A stretch of 64,000 bases of DNA from Echinometra lucunter (lineage: Eukaryota; Echinodermata; Echinoidea; Camarodonta; Echinometridae), in the NCBI GenBank assembly GCA_029962745.1, contig CM057158.1:12246776-12310775 (forward strand), written 5' to 3'. The notes under the pieces are model-generated. The model saw only the letters and a program-made list of their open reading frames with translations, made no database searches and had not been told where the DNA came from. Shown in pieces: positions 45,633 to 58,334 of the stretch. A program made the translations under genes and the position numbers. Within the stretch, counting starts at the first letter, position 1. Each line of letters opens with the position of its first letter.

Positions 45633-45830
45633 ATTGCATTTGTTGTTGTTGAATTGGGTTTTTACAGACGTGTGTCAATCAGATATGATTATTTATGTCT
45701 GGGACCAACCTTTAATGTCACCATTCAAAACACGTGACTCAGAGTCGAACCTGGGTCGCTGAATCAGTTTATAATTTCCACTGGTAGCTGGATTACAGGC
45801 GCATGCCACACAACACCCAGTTGATGCAAC
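45633..45830 (-). mobile_element. SINE with 7SL/Alu-domain-like head
   Basis: On the minus strand the head contains GGCATGCGCCTGTAATCCAG followed by CTACC, closely resembling the conserved 5' Alu-domain segment of 7SL (SRP) RNA. About 40 bases later comes GGTTCGACTC, a good B box. The element ends near a (CAA)n-type tail (CAACAACAACAAATGC). Similarity to 7SL is judged from memory of the conserved motif; after CTACC it diverges. Copy B is at 56903-57097. Confidence 0.45.
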
Positions 45831-45863
45831 ATATTGTGTACAAGATATTGCTTTATATAAATA

Positions 45864-46046
45864 CAGTCAAATCTGTCTTTAGCGACCCACATCTCTAAAG
45901 CAGCTACCTTCCTACAATGGTGACTACAATTCATTCCTGTGGAGATAAAATTATGTGTTAAGAAACCTGTCTATACAGTCATCTTTCAACAATGGCCACA
46001 TTTTTTGTGTTTCCTGTTGTTGGCCACTATTAAACAGGTTTTACTG
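45864..46046. mobile_element. pogo/Tigger-like MITE with TA target
   Basis: TA, then CAGTCAAATCTGTCTTTAGC at the left; TAAACAGGTTTTACTG, then TA at the right. The termini are inverted with a few differences. 183 bp, same style as 23873-24056. Confidence 0.8.
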
Positions 46047-46386
46047 TATGTATGTTTGGCCATAAGATATATACCTGGGGTTTCATATCTTCAGAATTAG
46101 ATAGAAGTGAATTGGCTTTCAACAGTAGATGTGGAAGAAGCAGGAAAGAGTTGGGGGGGGGGAAAGGATAGACAGATAAAGAGAAAGAGAGATGGGGGGG
46201 ATGGAGACCAATCTTAAACCTTCTTAGCTGTCTATTGGTAGTGTTTAATTTTTCCATTGGGTTCATCTCCACCCCTGCCCCCAGCTTCCCCTCCCCTTTA
46301 CCCCTCCTGAATGAAAGTAAGCAATCAGTCCCTGTCATACCCCATCTCACTAGGCAGAATGAGTTATTGATTGAAAGAATTTGTAG

Positions 46387-46570
46387 GCAGGTGTAGCGCG
46401 TCGGGGAACGAGATTGAATGACGGAGCGATCGAGAGACAACTGTCATAACTCGTCGCTCGGGTTACACGGCATCGTGGAGCGTCGCCCCGATAGCACCTG
46501 CGACGGCTGATGGAGGATCCGCTTCGCCACCGACAGTGTCTGATTACAACGGCAGTGGAGAGCGATGTAT
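46387..46570. promoter_or_regulatory. CpG-dense patch with imperfect inverted repeat
   Basis: About 23 CpG dinucleotides occur in 185 bases, far denser than the surroundings. The ends GCAGGTG (46387) and CACCTGC (near 46495-46501) are inverted, with further partial pairing (GCGTCGGGG / CCCCGA). An ATG at 46510 opens a 78-codon frame running into purine repeats, but copy B has a one-base deletion that closes it after ten codons. It may be an unmethylated regulatory patch, a 5' exon, or a small element. Confidence 0.35.
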
Positions 46571-46589
46571 CACGAACACTGCATGGGCT

Positions 46590-46890
46590 GGTGGGATCCA
46601 GGCATTCTAGGGAGGGGGAAATCAGTGAGAGCAGAGATGGGAAGAGGAAAAGAAAGAAAAGAGGTGAAGAGAAGATTGGAGTGAAGAAGAATAGTAGAGA
46701 GAAAGAGATGGAGATTGAGAGAAAGGAGAAGAGGAAAGAAAGTTGAAGGGATGAGTTTAAGGTGGAGAGAGAGAAAGTGGAAAAAAAGGATTAGAGGGAG
46801 TAAGCAAGTAAAAGAGAAATTAGAAAAGAGAGACAAATCATAGGTAAATAAAGAGGATGGGGAAGGAAAGAGGAAGAGAAAGAGAGGGCG
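46590..46890. repeat. Purine-rich (A/G) tract
   Basis: GAAAGAGAGAAGA-type sequence; Lys/Glu/Arg-rich frames are artefacts. Confidence 0.85.
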
Positions 46891-46929
46891 TGGTGCAGGG
46901 ATGTAAGTAGTGATATGTGAATTTGGTTA

Positions 46930-46997
46930 CAGTCCGACCTCGTTTATCCGGCCCCATTGTATAAGGATCTTTTCTATCAACCAGACACAATCTCCCA
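46930..46997 (+). mobile_element. pogo/Tigger-like terminus, cut by gap
   Basis: TACAGTCCGACCTCGTTTAT followed by CCGGCC is typical of a TA-targeted pogo-type terminus. In copy B (58197 on) no matching right terminus was found, so this is a fragment. Confidence 0.5.
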
Positions 46998-47497
46998 NNN
47001 NNNNNNNNNNNNNNNNNNNNNNNNNNNNNNNNNNNNNNNNNNNNNNNNNNNNNNNNNNNNNNNNNNNNNNNNNNNNNNNNNNNNNNNNNNNNNNNNNNNN
47101 NNNNNNNNNNNNNNNNNNNNNNNNNNNNNNNNNNNNNNNNNNNNNNNNNNNNNNNNNNNNNNNNNNNNNNNNNNNNNNNNNNNNNNNNNNNNNNNNNNNN
47201 NNNNNNNNNNNNNNNNNNNNNNNNNNNNNNNNNNNNNNNNNNNNNNNNNNNNNNNNNNNNNNNNNNNNNNNNNNNNNNNNNNNNNNNNNNNNNNNNNNNN
47301 NNNNNNNNNNNNNNNNNNNNNNNNNNNNNNNNNNNNNNNNNNNNNNNNNNNNNNNNNNNNNNNNNNNNNNNNNNNNNNNNNNNNNNNNNNNNNNNNNNNN
47401 NNNNNNNNNNNNNNNNNNNNNNNNNNNNNNNNNNNNNNNNNNNNNNNNNNNNNNNNNNNNNNNNNNNNNNNNNNNNNNNNNNNNNNNNNNNNNNNNN
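46998..47497. other. Assembly gap, exactly 500 N
   Basis: Placeholder-sized gap that exactly separates the two 10.8-kb copies. Confidence 0.98.
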
Positions 47498-47735
47498 TTC
47501 TTTCTCCCTATGTGAAGAGTTGGTAACAGCTTTCTTATATCTGTTCTTCAACTTTTCTGCATTGTCACGGCTTGTGCCTGAAGCGGTGGGGATGATGATA
47601 AAGGCCACTGTCAGCTGTATCCATCGATGGCAAGTATTTCTAGGAAGAAAGATCCTGCTCATCATTCTCGGGATCTAAGGACAATTTTTTAGTGCCTGTT
47701 TTCCTGAAATACTCCACAGTTTTGGCAGTGGTTAA

Positions 47736-48222
47736 AGGCATTGGCTAACATTGTTATGATTTAAAAAAATCTTGTTTTGTTACTTGAAAATGGGATAAAC
47801 ATAAGGGTTATAGTGTAAAAATACCAGTCTGAAAGTTTCGAAGTATAATATCCACAGGAAGTATTTTTAAATATAAAAAATGTGAACCAATGTTTGAAAA
47901 ATATACGAGGGTCGGTTGCATAGAATAGACATAAGGAGTGTGCATGCACGTATGACTCACCTTACCGTACTGTGTGTATTGGCGTATCACGCTGCGGGAG
48001 GCACATAACGGCATTTTCAAATTCAAGCAAAGTGGTCCTCTTCGTGATTGTCTCGTGAGACGAAGGATAATAAAATCGCCATTTGCGTCTAATTTACACT
48101 TTTTCATTCCAAATTATGGTTGGTTTCAGGGTTTTTGAGTACAAATACAAGTACTCGTACACATGTTTCATCTTAGTTTGAGAATTTTTTAAATCAGCTA
48201 CTCACAAAGTTAGCCAATGCCT
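47736..48222 (-). mobile_element. TTAA-flanked MITE, family D (copy B of 36435-36924)
   Basis: TTAA at 47732-47735 and 48223-48226; same 14-bp inverted termini. Confidence 0.92.
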
Positions 48223-51200
48223 TTAATGAAGAACAAAGGTTCTTGGGCAACTACCAATGTGTATTGTTTCTCACCTGGTAATTTTCTTATTATTCCATTG
48301 TTGAAAAATTGTTCAAAAACACAAGCATGAAAGCTTATTACTATGACAGTTTTCTCTGTGGTGAATTGAATGTAGAGGGCAAAACTTCTTGATATTTTCT
48401 CAATACAGGTACATGTATCCAGGAAGAAAGATTTTTGTTTTGTTTCCAATAACATTGTAATACTAAGACTGTAGCAGTGTTGCTTAGATGCGATCATTGC
48501 CCGTGCCTGCCTAACAAATCATGTTTATATTTTGATGCAGTCTTTTAGCACTGATGGCAATGCAAATGCAAGCCTGAAAGCATTGGTATAAGTACATAAG
48601 GGATTTGAAGAGATTCCTTCCTGTTACCTGTTCTAGGTGGTAGACCCCTAAATGGGATCCTATGCTGCTCTAGGATGGAATACTACTCATTTCTATTCTC
48701 TGTAGGAATGTATCCCCCCTCTTTCTGCAAGCCTTCATCTCAGCTGTCACAGTTTCAAACATTAGCCATGTGCCGAAGCCATTAGCAGTTAACCGAGCGC
48801 CATTATTATCCAATTAGCCATCCAATCATAGAGGACCAAGAAGTCCCCTCCAGAACTAATTACCTGCACACTGTGACATAAGACGTCGCCGGCAGGTCAA
48901 ATGTCGCGGGGCCTCGAACTCGCGACTCTGTGCCAAGGACCTGTAGAGGCACAGGAGTCCTTGTTGTGGAAAATGCTGGTGAATGCTGAAACATTTGATT
49001 AGATTCTGTAAATGTGGAGAAGTCTTTACGTTGAAAAGTGTTTTAAAGTGTTGAAATCTTGGATAGATGCTATTCCAAATTCCCTTTATGTTTAGGGCCA
49101 AGTTATGTAAAGAGTAACATTTCCTTCAAATCTGTAGTGAGCAAAAGAAAGAAAAAAAAAAAGAACCATGAACCCCCTCCTTCCAAAATGAAAGAAAAGT
49201 TCTTTGCAATGAGTTCTCTACACTTAGTAGTAATCAGTAGTAAGTCTTTTCTGGTTCAGTCAAATTGATGCAATAGAGTCTAGTCTTGGCATTGGGAATT
49301 AGAGGTCAAGAAGAGTAGACCTAACATTTTAATTTAGTAATGTACAGGATGAGAACATCCTTACAAACTTGTACTGGGTGCTATCATAGTTTGCACTTGA
49401 AATGTCATGACAATTTTTCTTCAGATCAGCAAAAAAACACAACAGGGCCAAAGGGTGATTTCCCCGTGAAACCTTTGAAATTGCCCTTGTGAGCCCCCAA
49501 ACAAGGGCTTAAAAAACACAAACTTATTGTAAAATCCCCCCTCCCCCCGACTGGGTGTAGAAGTCGAGTAATGACTTGAAATATTTGGCTCATTACACCA
49601 CTGACTTGGATCATTGGGATGCAATAATGATTAAATGAATTTTAACAATAATTATTGTTACTATAGTTAATCTTGAAAATGATAATTATTATGAAATAGC
49701 TCATGTGAGCCCCAAAATAGCCTCATGAAAAGTTTCATTTTTTTTTTCTCCGAGGCTTAAAAAAAAGCCCTGCTTCAGATGTCATCATAAAATAGAGGAT
49801 GACATAGGTGGTCTCTTCATGATGTGAGCCTGTTATTTTGAAGAAAAGAAATCAGTTCAAACCCCTTACGGAGATGGAATTCGTCAAGGTTCTCATCTAT
49901 TCATCAAGAATTTTACCTTGTCAATTGAATCTGCTGGATGCTAAGAAACTTTGAGATTTTTAGTCTTGTTCCAAGTCTCTCCGATGCATAGGAATTGGCC
50001 TAGAATCCAGGGGGACTTTATCCAATCATGGAAAAAATCCCAAATCAGGACAAAAATAGAGATAGAAAAGGAATGTTATATTATTGTCTGAGTGCTTGAA
50101 TTTTTTGGTAACCTCAATTTTGTTACATTTTAAAAAAAACTCTGAGGGTTATATGTTTGACTTGGATGTTGTCATCAGGGACATGTTTAGCATACAGAAT
50201 ATGTCATACAGTCAGCTTTGGTTAAAGGCTAAGCCCCTATCTTCAGTTATTTGCAAGGATCTCTGCTAGGGGCTACCCCCTCTTGGCCCTAGCTATGTGT
50301 GTGCACCTGTTTCTTGACAAATTCAATCTCAGCATCTGTATTTTGACAGATTTTCAAATCCCCCTTCTGTGAGGAACTTGGGTTACAACCTTTCAGTCGC
50401 AAATGCCTTCCTTTCTCCAACACTTTCATATTTCTGCTTAGCACAAACCTCAGTAAGGGCCTTATTGAAAACAACAATTCTCTTTAGAACTAACTAATAA
50501 TCAATCCACATTTGTTATAAGTTTTCTACTATGTATGAAATGCATTGTAACTTCAATGTAACATATTTTTCATATGCTTTATCACCTACATATATGTATC
50601 TACACTTCCTAATATTGCCAGTATAAATTCCTGTACACACGCATGAGCACAGGTTTTTCGCTAAAGATGTTCTGTCCATTGATAGAAATCACACCCTTTT
50701 CGAGTTTTTTCTCTGTACTTTCTATGAAAATTTACCCCTAAAAAAAACCCCTTGAACATTCCTGGAAACAAAGTCTGTATCTATTTTTGTTAAATTCAAG
50801 AAACATACGCTTTTTCTTCATGTTTTGCCTATTTGACATCATACTAGTGATGCTTCTAAATCTGCTAAAACTGCACTTTCCACAGGGAATAATTTTCCTG
50901 GTATCGCATCACAATTTGCTATGCATTTTTATATGACTGCTACACAAAATTTCATTTGTGTAGCAGGTTTTTTTCATAGAAACGTACAGAACTTTGTTAA
51001 AAGTATATTCCCATCGACCAAAACTGCTAATCAAATTTGACAAGTAAAATTATTCCCTGTTCCATGCATTTTTTGATGGTGCATGTATACAGCAATATTT
51101 CAATATTTTTGACTGCCCCCCCTCCCCTCCCCCCATCCAGAGATTTTTTTTCCAAGTTCTTTTTTCAAGTTCCGCATACTCTTCCATTAGAAATTGCATC

Positions 51201-52062
51201 CTAAATTGAAAGTTGTTTCAATGTATGAGTGTACACAGAGTTAAATGTCTGCAGCCCACTGGCCTAATATCAGAGAAGGTCTGTTCAAACAACCCAGAGG
51301 CTATTTCTTCCATTCTGATAAACCCACACTATCCTTCCACGAAACATAGAAGTAAAAAAAAAATGTTGATTGGAATCGAGGGGGGGGGGTGAGAGGGCTG
51401 CTATGGTGGATTCTTACTTCTTGCAAGGTCTGTTGATCAGGATTTTAGGTAACAAGTGATAAAAAGACTTTTGCGTCTGAAACCAAAGAAATTTGATTAG
51501 TTGAAATTTTGTATCGCGCTTTTGGAAAATGGTATTCAACATTTTTTAAAGCTATATTTAAATGGGGAATTAGTATCTTTTTCTGTGAGTAATTTCATTT
51601 TGTATCACCTCTGAGTCACAGTTTTGGTAAAGTAACAGTTTGGTTTCTTTTAGCTGTAATATGGTCAGGTGATGCATAGGTCGTTGATTATATAAATAGA
51701 TTGCAGGGTTCAAAACCATGAATGATTTCTGTGAAAAGATTTCTCTAAATTCAAAATGGGGATCTTTATAGGTCTTCTTGAATCACATCATGCAAATATG
51801 CTTCCCTGCCTTTCATGCTTGATATTTTCCAGAGCAACTGTTTTGTAATATGGACTGTTGTGTCAGTGTCACCACAGAAAAATTTGCTTGACATTACCTG
51901 GAAAAAATCCTTTCAAGCACCCCCTTATGCCCCCCCCCCCCCCATTTGCCTTCAAAATTTTTTTCATTTCTGCATCTGTATCTCATACGTCATTGTCAGT
52001 GTTTTTGAGGCCAGAGTCCACCTGATATGAGAGCTGTCCAAATGTTCACAGGATGTTTTCAG

Positions 52063-52441
52063 GGCCTGATTATGATTTCACCGCTTTCTCCTCTCTCTGC
52101 CCTTCATTTCTTCAAAGTTCCCTCAAAACGTCTATTAAATCGTATTTGAAGGCGCGTCTGCTTACAGGGCCCCTCCATGTCCCCAGACGAGAGACCTAAT
52201 ATTAGAAATGAGGTCTGTTCAAACATACTAGGGGGCACTCCTCACCGATAATTCCTCTATCTCGTCAGCATTGTCATCACGGCAAGGAAGTCTGAAGATC
52301 TTCTTGACTTCGGTGGTAGGTCCCACGTGGGATGGGGTTGAGGACAATCTCGAGGCAGAAGGTATCAAGCTCGATGCCACCCTCTGTCAGACCGGTTTTC
52401 CTTCAACTAAAAAGAATATGGAAATAGAATCATTTCATTAA
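52063..52441 (+). CDS. Coding-like segments 1 and 2, copy B
   Basis: Counterparts of 40787-40923 and 40956-41165. Segment 1 is identical. Segment 2 has one substitution that is silent in the plus frame. No indels occur across the 379 bases although the flanking DNA has them (e.g. one inserted G just upstream of the acceptor). Confidence 0.28.
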
Positions 52442-52940
52442 AAAGTAAGAGGTATTTTGGGTAGTGAAGTCATTCAGTATTTGTTTCATCATCATGCACA
52501 GAGCGTATAAGTGTCAAGAAATTGTGGCAAAGGTGGAGATCAGCTTTTGCTTTATGATTTCCTCAAGGGTCTTATGTCATCTTTATGTGATTTGCATGGA
52601 AAGATTGAACCAGTTTTCTGCTTTTCTCCTTTGATCTTATTCTTACCCAAGACATGAATATGAATTCTTATTCATGCTGTTGGCAGCAAATCTGGCTCAA
52701 GAATGAAAGTGTTCAACAGATTTGTTTGAACTGAAAATCTGTACATTTTCCTTCCTGAATCAGAAATTGATATCCCTATTGTGAAATTGAGAGCCATGGA
52801 GAGTAAATGCCATATTTCAGTGGCCATATCACCATTGGATAAAAGGCATTCCAGGTCCAAATGTCATTTTTGAAGTTCATTCACTAAAATTATTCAAACC
52901 TTTAGTGGCTTAGAAGAGGTAAAGCATATATAAGACTTAA

Positions 52941-53426
52941 AGGCATTGGCTAACTTTGTGAGCAGCTGATTTAAAAAATTCTCAAACTAAGATGAAACAT
53001 GTGTATGAGTACTTGTATTTGTACTCAAAAACCCTGAAACCAACCATAATTTGGAATGAAAAAGTGTAAGTTAGACGCAAATGGCGATTTTATTATCCTT
53101 CGTCTCACGAGACAATCACTGAGAGGACCACTTTGCTTGAATTTGAAAATGCTGTTATGTGCCTCCCGCCACGTGATACGCCAATACACACAGTACGGTA
53201 AGGTGAGTCATATGCGCATGCGCACTCCTTATGTCTATTCTGTGCAACCGACCCTCGTATATTTTTCAAACATTGGTTCACATTTTTGATATTTAAAATA
53301 CTTCCTGTGGATATTATACTTTGAAACTTTCAGACTGGTATTTTTACACTATAACCCTTATGTTTATCCCATTTTCAAGTAACAAAACAAGATTTTTTAA
53401 AATCATAACAATGTTAACCAATGTCT
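52941..53426 (+). mobile_element. TTAA-flanked MITE, family D (copy B of 41666-42152)
   Basis: TTAA at 52937-52940 and 53427-53430. Confidence 0.9.
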
Positions 53427-53932
53427 TTAAGACATGCTCCTATTCTGACCTTCCTATTTCATGTTTGTCTCATGTTTGTCATGTAATGTTGTTATTCTCA
53501 TTATTTGAAGCCGCATCCCTCCGCTATGGCTTCTTTATCGAGAAACCTTGATACAGAAGTCCTCTACAACTAAAAACATCACTAATCTCCTTCAACTTTA
53601 ATTTGCAATTAATTTTTTTTTTTTGTGAAGGGATTGAATTTTCCAAAACTGATATAGCTTTTTGTTGTTAATGTTAGGGGTGTTTTGTTTCTTTTTTGTT
53701 GATTTCCAGGTTTCGTGGTCAGTGCATTCTGAGTGAGAGCAGGATTTCAGTGTGTGCTTTTCATTTGTTATTGTTCTTTCAGATATCAATTAAGTTTAGA
53801 TGCAAAAAAAAATGTGAGGTTTGCCGTTCAATACATGTATTTGAACAAGTCTTTAGGGAGGTAAAGCTTGTTCATTCAAACCTTTGGAAAGCTCTGTCAT
53901 GCATTATAATGCAAAAAAAATAAATTATTACA

Positions 53933-54273
53933 TTGCCCTCAATCGACCGACCTTAAAATGCGAAAAAAACAGGGTCAGGTTTAAAAAAAAAATTTTTTTT
54001 AGCAGACCCAAATATACAAAGAAAATCTCAGATTTGGGTGAAGAATTTGCTAATCTTTGTATGCGATGGCTTAAAAAACACTCTTATATGCATTTTGACT
54101 GCGTTCTGCCCGCATTTTCCCCATTAAAAACTCATAGAAAATATTGGAAAACTCAACTCTCTCACATCACACAACTGCACATATTACACATAGTATCAGT
54201 TACAGTCCAGTGGGGTAGAAAAAAAAAATCGACCGACCGACCCAATTTTCAAATTTTGTGCATGTGAGGGCAA
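53933..54273. mobile_element. TTGCCCTCA-ended element (copy B of 42661-43000)
   Basis: Same inverted ends and interior. Confidence 0.5.
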
Positions 54274-55713
54274 CATAATAATTTTTTTTTTTCCCCTTAT
54301 GTCAACCATTTCAAATGCTGAGGAATGTGGAGAAAGTCAAAGGAAGTTTCAAGTAAAATACTACACCATCTAGTACAAATACCTCAAGAGAATGACTGTA
54401 TGTTGTATGAATCATGATGTGATAGTTGACCTATTTTTTCCATTTTTACTTCTCGTCATACTCCCAATGGCTGCATATACCCGGAATGTTTCATCGGACA
54501 CTTGATGAAGTATGTACAGTATGTCAAGTGCCATGACTAATTTCTGAATTTTTCTCCAGTTTCATTTCATCTTATTAAAGAAAGGATTTGTAATAAACAT
54601 GCATGTAGAATGTGAAGATGGGAGTTTGGGCATCAGTTCTCGTATCACTATTTTTAAAAAATGGTAAAATATTGTACTATATATACATGTACAATAAAAA
54701 GCACCTTAGTGTGTGTTTTATGAAGCTTTGTCTCTTTTTTTGCTGTTGCTCCATTATGCCATCTCTCTCTCTCTCTCTCTCTCTTGTTCTCTCAGTCATA
54801 GTCCTGTCTTCTGATTTCTAATATGCACTATGTTCTCACCAATTTTTCTTTCTCTACAATTTATCTTAAACAAAAAGAAACCTTACTTCACATTGGAACC
54901 CCCCTTTTTTTGGGGGGGGGAGGGGTCTCTTTCTCTCTTGCATATTTTCCTCTACACCACAAGGCAATAACTTATACTAATATACATGCTTCTTTCTATT
55001 TTACACTCTTTCACACATGGAAAATCGTACAGTTTTGTCATAATTTAAATGTAGTTATACCATAAATGTTTTGATTTTGTTTTTGAATGAATATGAATAT
55101 GATAATAGTGGTGTGTCAACTTACGTAATCTCATACAGAGTGAGTAAATATCCTTCTGGCTTCTGACAACAAATAGAGGTTCAGGCAGGAACTGTAACTT
55201 TCCAACTATTTCATATGAGAAGTAAGGCTAACTTGTTTCTTTGAGTGTTATTATATAGTATAGGAATTCTTAATACATGTAGCCTTGCCTTTTCCTTCCA
55301 AACTGTTGACCTTTTTTAAAATGATGTTTATTGTTAAAACAATATGTAGCCCCTTTTCCTTTACATCGTCATATCTGCCTCCTTATACAATATTTCTTTC
55401 TACAATTATTTTCTTGTGTGAAGAGGGCCCCCTATTTCTCTTTTATCCATCTCCTTTTACCTTTTCTTTCTCCTCTCTCCGCTGCGTCTAATCCCCGCAC
55501 AACAAGGCTATGAAATACACTGATATGGAAACCAGATTCTGCGTTAATCGAAGCAACGAGGTGTGAAAGAATAGAAGAAGTCACTGTCAGCCAAGCAAAT
55601 GATCTTCACATCTGTCTTTTCATTTAGTGTCAATATTTAAAAGTCTTCAGATATTTTCCCCTCATATTCATCAAAAAGATGAGGATCATTACCAGATAGA
55701 GAAGTAGCCTTAA

Positions 55714-56203
55714 AGGGGGTAGGTACCCAATGCTGAAACAATGTTACCGGTAGCTCATTTAAAAGAGCATGATTTTATTATCAGAAAATCATCTGCCTAA
55801 AGTTTTTTTTAAAAGTCGTGTTGCCAAGGAAACCCCCAAATATGGTAAGATTTCAGGATATTTTTGACCCCTCAGCCATGACCCAGTTTTATCTGGGTAC
55901 CCACTTTGGCATCATTTTGATGTCAGAGTGGGTACCTTGTCGCGCAATTCTAGCAAAATGCGCGCAAGGTATAATACATATTGTACAGTCTAGCGCGCAG
56001 CACAACTGCAATGCGTGAAGCTGGGTACCCACTTTTACGTCATACCTCACACTCAAATTTTTTTGGTCAGCTCTTGACCTTTTTATGAGAAAATTAGCCA
56101 AAATGCATTCATTTCGATGAAAATCATCATATTTTTAATGTTATTCTTTTTAGAATTCTATTCTCGATCATATAAAAAAAAAAATTACCATTGTGTAATC
56201 ACT
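55714..56203 (+). mobile_element. TTAA-flanked MITE, family A, copy 4 (copy B)
   Basis: TTAA at 55710-55713 and 56204-56207; counterpart of 44442-44933. Confidence 0.92.
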
Positions 56204-56902
56204 TTAAAGTTATCAAAGCAAATCCTGAAGTGAAAAAGCAGATGTTTTTGTGCAAAAATAGTTCTTGGGGTATCTTTGCTTGTTCTGCATCCGTCCACAG
56301 CGTATTTCCTCTAGGAAATTGACTGCATAATAGTACAGATCTTTTCTAACTTTGAATAATTCTATTTTTACGTGGTGCCTAAGGATGAAATTCTAAGAAA
56401 TGCTGAAACCAGACTGGGGCAACTCATTCCAGAAGCGTCTTTTGTTTTATTTCTTTATCATTTCTTTTTTAAATAGTTTTCTTCCTGAAAAAAACATCAA
56501 TAAAAAGGACTACTACCTCATATTCTTGTCATTTTTCCTTTCATCCATTTTTCAGTCATTTGTTTCATTTGTCTATTCTCATCTTGAAAATTCAAGGCAA
56601 ATGCTAAAGGTTGATTGATTAACATTCTGTCAGAAATATTCATTTTTCTGTTTAGTATTTAATAAGATATTCGAGAATCTTGGTTTGCATCAACTTCATG
56701 TTATTTTCAACTTGATCATAACATGTAAACATTATGACCTTAAAACTTCAGGCTTTCAATGTTTTTTATAGAATAAATGTTCAGATTCTTGGTATAAACA
56801 TTAGTATCTGTGAACTGGAAAAAGAAGTTATCTATAGAATGCTGATTGAAGTTCTGTGTGATCCAACAAATATGGGATGAGACAGAAAACTGCTAAAAAA
56901 TT

Positions 56903-57097
56903 GCATTTGTTGTTGTTGAATTGGGTTTTTACAGACGTGTGTCAATCAGATATGATTATTTATGTCTGGGACCAACCTTTAATGTCACCATTCAAAACAC
57001 GTGACTCAGAGTCGAACCTGGGTCCGCTGAATCAGTTTATAATTTCCACTGGTAGCTGGATTACAGGCGCATGCCACAACACCCAGTTGATGCAACA
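56903..57097 (-). mobile_element. 7SL-like SINE (copy B of 45633-45830)
   Basis: The minus strand reads GTTGTGGCATGCGCCTGTAA, then TCCAGCTACC; the extra dinucleotide of copy A is absent, which brings it closer to the Alu-domain motif. Confidence 0.45.
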
Positions 57098-57129
57098 TAT
57101 TGTGTACAAGATATTGCTTTATATAAATA

Positions 57130-57309
57130 CAGTCAAATCTGTCTTTAGCGACCACATCTCTAAAGCAGCTACCTTCCTACAATGGTGACTACAATTCATT
57201 CCTGTGGAGATAAATTATGTGTTAAGAACCTGTCTATACAGTCATCTTTCAACAATGGCCACATTTTTTGTGTTTCCTGTTGTTGGCCACTATTAAACAG
57301 GTTTTACTG
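57130..57309. mobile_element. pogo/Tigger-like MITE (copy B of 45864-46046)
   Basis: TA-flanked, same termini. Confidence 0.8.
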
Positions 57310-58334
57310 TAGGTATGTTTGGCCGTAAGATATATACCTGGGGTTTCATATCTTCAGAATTAGATAGAAATGAATTGGCTTTCAACAGTAGATGTGGAAG
57401 AAGCAGGAAAGAGTTGGGGGGGGGGAAAGGGATAGACAGATAAAGAGAAAGAGAGATGGGGGGGATGGAGACCAATCTTAAACTTTCTTAGCTGTCTATT
57501 GGTAGTGTTTAATTTTTCCATTGGGTTCATCTCCACCCCTGCCCCCAGCTTCCCCTCCCCTTTACCCCTCCCTGAATGAAAGTAAGCAATCAGTCCCTGT
57601 CATACCCCATCTCACTAGGCAGAATGAGTTATTGATTGAAAGAATTTGTAGGCAGGTGTAGCGCGTCGGGGAACGAGATTGAATGACGGAGCGATCGAGA
57701 GACAACTGTCATAACTCGTCGCTCGGGTTACACGGCATCGTGGAGCGTCGCCCCGATAGCACCTGCGACGGCTGATGGAGGATCCGCTTCGCACCGACAG
57801 TGTCTGATTACAACGGCAGTGGAGAGCGATGTATCACGAACACTGCATGGGCTGGTGGGATCCAGGCATTCTAGGGAGGGGGAAATCAGTGAGAGCAGAG
57901 ATGGGAAGAGGAAAAGAAAGAAAAGAGGTGAAGAGAAGATTGGAGTGAAGAAGAATAGTAGAGAGAAAGAGATGGAGATTGAGAGAAAGGAGAAGAGGAA
58001 AAGAAAGTTGAAGGGATGAGTTTAAGGTGGAGAGAGAGAAAGTGGAAAAAAAAGGATTAGAGGGAGTAAGCAAGTAAAAGAGAAATTCAAGAAAAGAGAG
58101 ACAAATCATAGGTAAATAAAGAGGATGGGGAAGGAAAGAGGAAGAGAAAGAGAGGGCGTGGTGCAGGGATGTAAGTAGTGATATGTGAATTTGGTTACAG
58201 TCCGACCTCGTTTATCCGGCCCCATTGTATAAGGATCTTTCTATCAACCAGACACAATCTCCCAGTGTGTGTAATGTATGTATGCTCTTCTTTCACTAAA
58301 TTCTACCTGAAAATACCATGCAAAACCTGCTCAA

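Larger units (their letters stand above)
36197..46997. repeat. 10.8-kb duplicated segment, copy A (ends at gap)
   Basis: The whole segment recurs in direct orientation at 47498-58264. Copy A runs up to the last base before the 500-N gap, and copy B starts at the first base after it. The offset drifts from 11,301 to 11,267 because of many one-base indels, mostly in homopolymers; substitutions are rare. Confidence 0.97.
47498..58264. repeat. 10.8-kb duplicated segment, copy B (starts at gap)
   Basis: Base-for-base counterpart of 36197-46997 with mainly single-base indels. It holds every feature of copy A: MITE D (47736-48222 and 52941-53426), the GC-richer block (48620-48970), the repeat near 50620-51120 with the hairpin at 50937-50966, coding-like segments (52063-52199, 52232-52441), the TTGCCCTCA element (53933-54273), (CT)n (54763-54785), MITE A (55714-56203), the 7SL-like SINE (56903-57097), the pogo MITE (57130-57309), the CpG patch (57655-57840) and a purine tract (57870-58160). 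Confidence 0.97.

Noticed and set aside
46510..46746. 78-codon Lys/Glu/Arg-rich frame from the CpG patch
   Set aside because: A one-base difference in copy B closes the frame after ten codons, and the rest is purine repeat. Kept only as a CpG patch.
36197..58264. True tandem segmental duplication
   Set aside because: Possible, but copies meeting exactly at a placeholder gap with homopolymer indels fit an assembly overlap better.
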